DNA of 22,982 bases from CAYQTE01 sp964420285 (GTDB lineage: Bacteria > Planctomycetota > Phycisphaerae > Tepidisphaerales > Tepidisphaeraceae), in NCBI GenBank assembly GCA_964420285.1, contig CAYQTE010000073.1, positions 1 to 22,982 of the forward strand, read 5' to 3'. Below are positions 7,916 through 13,876 of this stretch, one piece after another. The notes under the pieces are model-generated. The model worked only from the letters and a program-made list of their open reading frames with translations, did not search any database and had not been told where the DNA came from. Both the position numbers and the translations under genes were made by a program. The first letter of the stretch is position 1. Every line of letters begins with the position of its first letter.

Positions 7916-8236
7916 ATGGCAAAGCCGACGCAAGCCAAGCCCCTGACCAAGACCCAGATCGCCGCTCTTCTGGCCGAAGAGATCGGCATCACCAAGAAGC
8001 AGGTCGGGGCGTTTTTTGAGGCCTTCCAGAATCTGGCCTACAAGCAGGCCAAGACCACGCAGTTCGTGATTCCCGGCATCGGCCGCCTCTACACCAAGGA
8101 ATCGCCGGCTCGCGAAATGGTCATGCAGTTCGGGCCCAAGAAAGGCCAGACCGTCAAGGTCGCCAAGAGCAAGAAGGTGCGGTTCCGCGTCGCCAAGGCG
8201 GCGAAAGTGGCGATCATCGGCGCCAGCAAGAAGTAA
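7916..8236 (+). CDS. HU/IHF-family DNA-binding protein
   Basis: The start at 7916 is set by the strong AGGAAAGGAGAT ribosome site; the longer frame back to 7322 is an artefact of the opposing gene. The 106-aa protein shows the HU fold: helices LTKTQIAALLAEEIGITKKQVGAFFEAFQNLAY, then the beta strand FVIPGIGRLYTKE. It lacks the canonical GRNPxTG arm tip; the arm instead reads AREMVMQFGPKKGQTVKV. The C-terminus is Lys/Ala-rich (KSKKVRFRVAKAAKV), which recalls HU-like proteins of planctomycetes and chlamydiae. It is a nucleoid protein that binds and bends DNA. It is monocistronic, with its own promoter and terminator. Family assignment is secure; whether it acts as HU or IHF is not. Confidence 0.9.
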   Translation: MAKPTQAKPLTKTQIAALLAEEIGITKKQVGAFFEAFQNLAYKQAKTTQFVIPGIGRLYTKESPAREMVMQFGPKKGQTVKVAKSKKVRFRVAKAAKVAIIGASKK

Positions 8237-8269
8237 TCCTCGAGACAGTCCAATCGAGCTGGCAACTTG

Positions 8270-8308
8270 ACGGCCGCGAACCACTGGTCCGCGGCCGTTT
8301 TCGTTTTT
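8270..8308 (+). terminator. Rho-independent terminator of the HU gene
   Basis: A perfect 9-bp GC-rich stem pairs ACGGCCGCG (8270-8278) with CGCGGCCGT (8290-8298) around an 11-base loop, followed by a T-rich tract (TTTTCGTTTTT). It lies 34 bp after the HU stop. It separates HU from the convergent rpsR gene. Confidence 0.92.
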
Positions 8309-8353
8309 CATCACATGGCGATCGCCCCGCCGCCCGCTTCTGCCGCACCCCGT

Positions 8354-8632
8354 TCACGATGTGGTCGTGACGTACGGCAGAAGGCTGATGTAGCGGGCCC
8401 GCTTGATCGCCTGGCAGATCATGCGCTGCTCCATCGCCGTGGCCCCGGTGCGTTTGCGGCTGAGGATACGGCCGTTGCCGCTCATCAATTTCCGCAGCGA
8501 TTCGGTGTCCTTGAAATCGATATAATGCTTGCCGGACGCGCTGATGTGCGTGATCTTCAACCGCGGCCGGTTGAACGATTGAAACTTCTCCTGCTTTTCC
8601 CGCCGCTCGCGTGCGCTTTCACGTACTGCCAT
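8354..8632 (-). CDS. rpsR: 30S ribosomal protein bS18
   Basis: The start at 8632 (MAVRESARERREKQEKF) has GGAG about ten bases upstream; a longer frame to 8701 would run through the promoter. The 92-aa protein has bS18 landmarks: IDFKDTESLRKLMSGNGRILSRKRTG (here shortened to its key parts: DFKD, LRKLMS, GRILSRKRTG) and QRMICQAIKRARYISLLPYV at the C-terminus. It binds 16S rRNA on the platform of the small subunit with bS6. In many bacteria rpsR sits between rpsF and rplI; here it stands alone between HU and a toxin-antitoxin-like pair, with its own promoter. Confidence 0.95.
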   Translation of the reverse strand: MAVRESARERREKQEKFQSFNRPRLKITHISASGKHYIDFKDTESLRKLMSGNGRILSRKRTGATAMEQRMICQAIKRARYISLLPYVTTTS

Positions 8633-8666
8633 CGACTTTGCTCCAATAGATCTAAGACCGCCGGGG

Positions 8667-8694
8667 ATTGTATCCAGAAGCGGCCGATCTGCAA
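8667..8694 (-). promoter_or_regulatory. Putative sigma-70 promoter of rpsR
   Basis: On the minus strand TTGCAG (8694-8689), a 16-bp spacer and TACAAT (8672-8667) precede the bS18 start by about 35 bases. The spacing and -10 are good. Confidence 0.6.
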
Positions 8695-8743
8695 GTTTCA
8701 AGCCCCAAGTGTTTCACGATGCAAGGTCGGGCACATGGGCGGT

Positions 8744-9031
8744 TCAATTCGTGACCAGGCCCTTCGCCTTCAAGATATCGTACCAATCTTCGACGCTCCG
8801 ATTGCAAAGTGCAAATTCCTTCGCGAAATGCGGTCCGACGTGCATCTCGGCGGGGATGTAGTCGTGTCCCTTGTCTCGTTCGGAACCGCGCCGGATGCTG
8901 ATCTTGGCAACAAGGATGTTGTTGCGGTACACACCGTAAATGTCGTGTACTTTGCTGGGCGTCGTCTCCGGTTGCGCTCGCAATTTTTTTACGATATCCA
9001 GAGCGAGTTGCTTGGTTATGATTCGCGCCAT
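8744..9031 (-). CDS. Small protein paired with a HicB-like protein, possible toxin
   Basis: This 95-aa protein starts 16 bp inside the end of the upstream gene, so translation is probably coupled. It reads ARIITKQLALDIVKKLRAQ at the N-terminus, then beta-rich GVYRNNILVAKISIRRGSE, GHDYIPAEMHVGPHFAKEF, and a C-terminal EDWYDILKAKGLV. The size, the Gly/Arg/Ser-His arrangement and the ending resemble small RNA-binding HicA-like proteins, but the family is not certain and no catalytic His can be assigned with confidence (His53, His61 or His65 by position). The tight pairing with a HicB-like partner makes a type II toxin-antitoxin role plausible. It could equally be a conserved protein of unknown function. 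Confidence 0.6.
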   Translation of the reverse strand: MARIITKQLALDIVKKLRAQPETTPSKVHDIYGVYRNNILVAKISIRRGSERDKGHDYIPAEMHVGPHFAKEFALCNRSVEDWYDILKAKGLVTN

Positions 9032-9423
9032 TCCGCTCCCCTCCGGATGACAGTGCGCAAAACCGCGAGCTGTCGGCTGGGAAACGGCCCGAGAACCTCG
9101 GGTTTCTTGCTCGCAAAGAGCTCAAAGGTCGAGACAATCTGGTCCTTCAGGTTCTCGATGGCCTCGCTGTCCGTGTCTCCCGATGCGCTTATGCCGGCGT
9201 CGTAAAACGTCGCAATGAACTGCTCCTCGTCCACCTTTTTCACGGCAACCGGAATATCCCGGATGCACTCGTACGCCAGGGGCGCAAAGGTCGTAATGGG
9301 TACAATGAAGCCCCGGAAATCCGCGAATTCCGCCAAGCGCCCCTCGATGGCCGACAGCCGTTGCCGGATACCCTCGACCGCAATCAAGGTAACATTCGTC
9401 GGAAATGTCTGTTCTTCGGCCAT
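9016..9423 (-). CDS. HicB-like protein, possible antitoxin
   Basis: This 135-aa protein starts 14 bp after the xylose isomerase stop, with a GGAGCGAGGTAAG ribosome-site-like stretch lying in the end of that gene. The N-terminal ~50 residues are helical with no clear match. Residues ~55-110 resemble a HicB domain: IPVAVKKVDEEQFIATFYDAGISASGDTDSEAIENLKDQI in pattern (short strand, F-x-A-x-F-x-D, S-x-G-D-T, E-A-I-E-N-L-K). HicB proteins neutralise HicA toxins and often bind their own operator. No separate DNA-binding domain is evident. It overlaps the next gene by 16 bp, in antitoxin-then-toxin order if the assignment is right. Confidence 0.6.
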   Translation of the reverse strand: MAEEQTFPTNVTLIAVEGIRQRLSAIEGRLAEFADFRGFIVPITTFAPLAYECIRDIPVAVKKVDEEQFIATFYDAGISASGDTDSEAIENLKDQIVSTFELFASKKPEVLGPFPSRQLAVLRTVIRRGAEWRES

Positions 9424-9437
9424 ATGTCGATCACATC

Positions 9438-10604
9438 TTACCTCGCTCCCATCACCACTTCCATCGTCAACTGATCCAGCCGTTCGTACGGCAGCGGCCG
9501 CGCGGCCAGGGCATCGCGGTCAAAACTGCGGCCCAGCAGCGATTTTGCATGCGACGGGCTGAATTTCTTCGTCAGCCGCGCGATCGCATCATCGCCCCGG
9601 TTAATCTCCTTCAGCAACGCTTTGATCTCCGGATCGGTCTGCCAGGCGCGGACCTTGTCCCGAAGAAGCATGTAAGTCCGCATGCTGCCGCGGGCGAATT
9701 CCTTCACGTCCTTTAGGTCGCTGGTGCGATAGGCGTGGGCATCGAAATGGCGCGGGCCGTCGTAGCCGCTCTCCTCCAGCAGCTTGACCAGGAAAAATGC
9801 GTGCTTGAGGTTGACCGATCCAAACCGGAAATCCTGATCGTACCGCCCGAATTCCTGATCGTTCAGATCGATGTGGAACAGCTTGCCCGCCTCGATGGCG
9901 GCCGCGACCTGATGCACGAAATTCAACCCCGCCATGTGCTCGTGGGCCACTTCCGGATTCACGCCGCACATGTCCGGATGATCCAGCGTCGGTATCAGCG
10001 CCAGGTAGCTGCCGGTGACGGCGAAATAGATATGCCCCCGCGGCTCATTGGGCTTGGCTTCAAACGCGAACCGGTATCCGTATTTCTGCGCGATGCTGTA
10101 TTCGCACAGGAAATTCACCGCCTCGCGGAACCGCTTGATCGCGTCGATCGGATTTTTCGCGGCATCGGTTTCAACGCCTTCCCGGCCACCCCAGAAAACA
10201 TAAATCTTCGCGCCGCATTCATGCCCAAGGTCCATTGCCCGCATGGTCTTCTGGATGGCGCAGGCGCGCACGGCCGCATCGTTACTGGTAAACGCCCCGT
10301 CCTTGAACACCGGCTCGGCAAACAAATTCGTCGTCGCCATCGGACACACCAGCCCGTTCTCCTTCATGGCGGCGCGGAACTCCTTGACGATCCGATCCCG
10401 CTCGCCCGCCGTCGCGTCGATCGGCACCAGATCGTTGTCGTGAAAATTCACTCCATACGCCCCCACTTCGCCAAGCAACCGGCAAATCTGCACCGGCGAA
10501 ATCGCCGGCCGGGTCGGCAAGCCAAACGGATCACGGCCGATATTGCCGACTGTCCACAATCCAAAGGTGAATTTCAATTTCGGATCAGGTTTTACGTGCT
10601 TCAA
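9438..10604 (-). CDS. xylA: Xylose isomerase, class I (short form)
   Basis: The start is TTG at 10604, set by a strong GGAGG six bases upstream; an upstream ATG is out of frame. The 388-aa length matches the actinobacterial-type class I enzyme. Landmarks are FTFGLWTVG, GVNFHDNDLVP (catalytic His55 and Asp58), VFWGGREG, the metal-binding FEAKPNEPRGH, GVNPEVAHEHMAG, HIDLNDQ, and FDAHAYR. It interconverts D-xylose and D-xylulose (or glucose/fructose) with two divalent metals in the cytosol. There is no xylulokinase or transporter next to it; instead a HicB/HicA-like pair follows after only 14 bp. Very confident of family; the in vivo sugar is inferred. Confidence 0.96.
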   Translation of the reverse strand: MKHVKPDPKLKFTFGLWTVGNIGRDPFGLPTRPAISPVQICRLLGEVGAYGVNFHDNDLVPIDATAGERDRIVKEFRAAMKENGLVCPMATTNLFAEPVFKDGAFTSNDAAVRACAIQKTMRAMDLGHECGAKIYVFWGGREGVETDAAKNPIDAIKRFREAVNFLCEYSIAQKYGYRFAFEAKPNEPRGHIYFAVTGSYLALIPTLDHPDMCGVNPEVAHEHMAGLNFVHQVAAAIEAGKLFHIDLNDQEFGRYDQDFRFGSVNLKHAFFLVKLLEESGYDGPRHFDAHAYRTSDLKDVKEFARGSMRTYMLLRDKVRAWQTDPEIKALLKEINRGDDAIARLTKKFSPSHAKSLLGRSFDRDALAARPLPYERLDQLTMEVVMGAR

Positions 10605-10727
10605 GGGAATCCTCCATAAATCAGGGGGCCATCAATCGCCCGCAGCTCAGACGATTCAACCGAAGTCTGCGCGAAACCTTCTGTCGATTCAAGCGAGCTT
10701 CTTGTCTCTTCTCCCCAGAGTGTGCCC

Positions 10728-10810
10728 GAAATTCCGGGCAAGAGTAACTCGATGCGGAGCAACCTCTTACCCCCTCCCCTTGTACTCAGGGGGAGGGTTG
10801 GGGTGGGGGT
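10728..10810 (+). repeat. REP-like palindromic repeat, copy A
   Basis: The first part has GTGCCCGAAATTCCGGGCAA (10728-10747), itself a small hairpin. About 30 bases on comes CCCTCCCC-TTGTACTCA-GGGGGAGGG and a G-rich tail ending GTGGGGGT (10770-10810). The second part matches the repeat in the ketosynthase gene. Confidence 0.7.
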
Positions 10811-10866
10811 CGGCCGCTGCGGCGATGCGCAGGGACTTAGCCTTTCCAAATCCGGTGGCGAAGAAC

Positions 10867-10934
10867 CCCCACCTCTGTCCTACCCCTGAATACAAGGGGA
10901 TGAGGAAAAGGCGGTTGCCCGGAAAATCGGGCAC
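10867..10934 (-). repeat. REP-like palindromic repeat, copy B (inverted)
   Basis: Read on the minus strand this copy has GTGCCCGATTTTCCGGGCAA, then after a shorter spacer CCCCTTGTATTCAGGGG and a GTGGGGGT end. It is the same element as copy A in opposite orientation, about 56 bp away, so the pair could fold into one large hairpin. Confidence 0.7.
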
Positions 10935-11038
10935 GCTCGCTCCCCATACGTCGGCGGCGCGAGGGAAAACCAGGCCACCGAATGCGCTACTCGTGAACGT
11001 TGCTGGACAACCCGCTGGTGTCGGACACAATAACCGCC

Positions 11039-11971
11039 ATGCCATCGTCGCCATCCGTTTCCGTGCGGGTTGATCTTTCCGTCGTGCTCGCCAACACACG
11101 CGGCATCGCGGCATCGGCCCGCGTGCCGGTGCTGGCGGTCATCAAGGCCGATGCCTACGGACTGGGCGCTGTCGAAGTGGCCAAAGCCATCCATGATATC
11201 GTCGGCGGGTTTGTCGTCTTCAGCCTTGATGAAGCTGTTGATGCCGGGTTATCCAATTTCCCGGATCGATCGATTCTGACGCTTGGCCCGCCGCCGCCGG
11301 ATGCGGATGCCGAGCTTTTTATCCGTCATCGCGTACGACCGGCCGTCTGGTCGGCCGAGCAGGCCCGTGTATTTCGTCAAGCCCGGCCAGTGCTGTCCGT
11401 CGATACCGGGATGCAGCGATTCGCCTGCCCCGCCGATCAGGTCGTCGATGCGCTGTCGGCCGGGCAATGCGATCAGGCCTTCACGCACGCGATCCGCATC
11501 GAGCACGTGCATCGCCTGCTGGAACACGTCGGCGGGCGCGGGCTGTTCCTTCACGCCGCCGCCACGTCACTTCTGGATATCCCCGAGGCCCGGCTCGATG
11601 CGGTCCGGCCGGGCCTGGCTTTGTATCGGTCCGCCGTCCGCGTTTCCGCACGTCTAGTCGAGACACGCGACTCAATTTCCCCGGCCGGTTACACCGGCTT
11701 CGTCGTCCCGCGCCATGGCGTCATTCTCTGCGGCTACTCCCACGGCCTGCGCCCCGGCCCATGCCTCATCAACGGCACGCGACGCCAGATTCTCGAAACC
11801 GGCATGCAATCCGCCTTCGTCGAACTTGGGTCCACCGACCGCGCGGGAGACGAAGTTGTCCTCCTGGGCGACGGCCTGACCGAATCGGACATCGCCGCCG
11901 ATTGGGGAACATCCCCGCAGCAGGTTCTGGTCCGCATGTGCCGGCTTGGTCCTCGATCCCACGCGACATGA
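11039..11971 (+). CDS. Alanine racemase-family protein, short paralogue
   Basis: The ATG at 11039 gives 310 aa, against about 370-400 for typical alanine racemases. The PLP-binding motif AVIKADAYGLGA is intact with Lys36, followed by SVDTGMQRF. HAAATSLLDIPEARLDAVRPGLALY corresponds to the HAANSAA...VRPGIALYG signature, AGYTGF keeps the second catalytic base (Tyr218), and VVLLGDGLTESDIAADWGTSP matches the C-terminal barrel. Missing are the GLxTHFA segment and a clear PVGYADG motif (CGYSHG instead). It may be an active racemase of altered specificity or a PLP-binding relative. A second, full-length gene lies at 15946-17163. No strong ribosome site precedes the start. Confidence 0.8.
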   Translation: MPSSPSVSVRVDLSVVLANTRGIAASARVPVLAVIKADAYGLGAVEVAKAIHDIVGGFVVFSLDEAVDAGLSNFPDRSILTLGPPPPDADAELFIRHRVRPAVWSAEQARVFRQARPVLSVDTGMQRFACPADQVVDALSAGQCDQAFTHAIRIEHVHRLLEHVGGRGLFLHAAATSLLDIPEARLDAVRPGLALYRSAVRVSARLVETRDSISPAGYTGFVVPRHGVILCGYSHGLRPGPCLINGTRRQILETGMQSAFVELGSTDRAGDEVVLLGDGLTESDIAADWGTSPQQVLVRMCRLGPRSHAT

Positions 11972-12078
11972 CGGCCCAGCGATTCATGCAACCATTTTGT
12001 TCTTTCGGTGTAGAAGGTATTGGAACTCCTCGGCAGGCGAACGACAGAGGCATCGCGACCATATAAGGGAGTCGGCAC

Positions 12079-13824
12079 ATGAAACCTGCGAAATGGATCG
12101 CCGTTTGGGCATCGGCCGTGGTCGGTTTGATGGTGACGGTAGTCTCCCAATCAGCCGCCGCGCCGCCGGATGCGTACAAGGTCGAGGAAACTCGCCTAGG
12201 GCCGATGCCGGACCCGAAGCTGTCACCTGTTTTTAGTAATGACGGCCGCCATGTCGCGTACATCCTGCAAACTGGTGAGAAGCGGGGCGTGGTCTTCGAT
12301 GGCCAGGCCAGCGCGGAATACGACCAAGTCGCCGTGACTTTCAGCCCGGACGGCAAGCGCCTGGCGTATGTGGTATCGAAGGGACAGAAGCAGCTGGTGG
12401 TCGTGGATGGCAAGGAGAGTCCGGAGTACGACAACGTCCGCTATCTGAACTTCAGTCCCGACAGCCAGCGTTTGGCCTATGCGGCCAAAACGGGCCAGCA
12501 GTGGTTTGCTGTGGTGGATGGTGCGGCCGGTCCGGGATACAACGAGATCTTCATCAAAGCGAGAAGTGGAGGGATAAAACCCGGCGTCGGCACCCCATGT
12601 TTCAGCCCTGACAGCAAGCACGTGGTCTATATCGCGTGGACAAACGGGGGGCAGATCATGGTTGTGGACGGCCAGGCTGGGCCAACATTTGTCACGTACT
12701 ACAGCGTCGTATTCAGCCCCGATGGCCAGCGCATGGCGTACCTGGCCGAAAACACCGTCCCGAATGGTTCAGGGCACGTCGTGACAGTAGACGGCGCGCC
12801 GGCAGTGACATACGTCGATGCCTACCTCGACAACCTGGTTTTCAGCCCCGACAGCAACCGCGTGGCCTATCAGGGTGAACTCAGCGGCGACAGGCGATTC
12901 ACGGTCGTCGATGGCAAACAGGGTCCAACGTACGACAGCGTCACTCATTTCAGGTTCAGCCCCGACGGCAAACGCTACGCGTACGAGGCTGTTGACGGAT
13001 CGAAGAAATTGGTGGTCGTGGACGGCCAGGCGGGCGACAAGTATGACCGCATCACCGATTTCGCCTTCAGCCCTGATGGACGACATCTGGTCTATGCGGC
13101 CCAAACGATCTTCACCACTTCCAATGTCGTGCTTGCGCCGAGTACCGGGACATGGGTCGATGTGGGCACCAACCAAGTCAAATGGGTGGCAGTCTTGGAC
13201 GGCAAGATCGGTGCGGGGTACGACGGGATCGGTAGTTTCCCGGCCAATGCCGGCGGCCCGATTTTCAGTCCTGACGGGAAGCACATGGCGTATTGCGCCG
13301 AACAGGGCGAAAAAGAGCTTGTGGTATTAGACGACAAGCCGGGCGCGAACTTCGACCAAATCAACGACCCGCCGATCTTCAGTCTCGACAGTCGACACCT
13401 GGCGTATCTTGCCAAGAGGGGCAAGACGTGGTTGGCCGTCGTCGATAGCCAGCCGGGCGCGGAGTACGACGCCGTCGGGTATCAGTCTCTGGTCTTCAGC
13501 CCCGATGGAAATCATGTGGCGTACATCGCCAACAAGGGCGCCAAATCGTTGGTGGTGCTGGATGGCCAGGTCGGCGCCGAGTACGACGCCATCGCCGAAG
13601 GACCTCCCGTCTTCAGCCCAGACAGCAAACACCTCGCCTACGCAGCACGCACCGGCAAAACGTGGCAGGTCGTCATGGACGGCCAAGCGGGCGCGGCGTA
13701 CAACGTCATTGAGCGTGACAAGATCACGAAGCGCTCGCCGGTCTTCAACGCCGACGGCGTTTTGGAATTTCTCGCGACGAGAGACAGCTCGCTCTATCGG
13801 GTGCAGTACACACCTGCACAATGA
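12079..13824 (+). CDS. Exported PD40/TolB-like beta-propeller repeat protein
   Basis: The ATG at 12079 follows AAGGGAG and gives 581 aa. Residues 1-29 are a signal peptide (MKPAKWIAVWASAVVGLMVTV, ending SQSAAA). The rest is about a dozen ~40-residue repeats with the consensus F-S-P-D-G/S-x-x-x-x-A-Y-x-A followed by V-V-D-G-x-x-G-x-x-Y-D, typical of PD40/WD40-like propellers in TolB-type proteins. It probably forms one or two propellers in the periplasm. No enzymatic motif is seen, so its role is unknown; scaffolding or ligand binding is likely. It stands alone, separated by 107 bp from the upstream gene and 52 bp from rlmN. Confidence 0.88.
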   Translation: MKPAKWIAVWASAVVGLMVTVVSQSAAAPPDAYKVEETRLGPMPDPKLSPVFSNDGRHVAYILQTGEKRGVVFDGQASAEYDQVAVTFSPDGKRLAYVVSKGQKQLVVVDGKESPEYDNVRYLNFSPDSQRLAYAAKTGQQWFAVVDGAAGPGYNEIFIKARSGGIKPGVGTPCFSPDSKHVVYIAWTNGGQIMVVDGQAGPTFVTYYSVVFSPDGQRMAYLAENTVPNGSGHVVTVDGAPAVTYVDAYLDNLVFSPDSNRVAYQGELSGDRRFTVVDGKQGPTYDSVTHFRFSPDGKRYAYEAVDGSKKLVVVDGQAGDKYDRITDFAFSPDGRHLVYAAQTIFTTSNVVLAPSTGTWVDVGTNQVKWVAVLDGKIGAGYDGIGSFPANAGGPIFSPDGKHMAYCAEQGEKELVVLDDKPGANFDQINDPPIFSLDSRHLAYLAKRGKTWLAVVDSQPGAEYDAVGYQSLVFSPDGNHVAYIANKGAKSLVVLDGQVGAEYDAIAEGPPVFSPDSKHLAYAARTGKTWQVVMDGQAGAAYNVIERDKITKRSPVFNADGVLEFLATRDSSLYRVQYTPAQ

Positions 13825-13876
13825 GCAGCCGGCCGTTCATTTGCCGCTGCCGCCGCTGAACCATAAGATCGCGTCG

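Larger units (their letters stand above)
10605..11038 (+). other. 434-bp intergenic region with an inverted repeat pair
   Basis: No gene is supported between xylA and the divergent alanine racemase-like gene. Frames here are shadows with no ribosome sites. The region holds two oppositely oriented copies of a palindromic repeat (10728-10810 and 10867-10934). The xylA ribosome site is at its left edge (10611-10616). Confidence 0.7.

Noticed and set aside
12150..13810. Periodic sequence repeats that might suggest a CRISPR or tandem DNA array
   Set aside because: They are ~120-bp degenerate protein repeats (beta-propeller blades), not conserved at the DNA level; no CRISPR-like spacing anywhere in the window.
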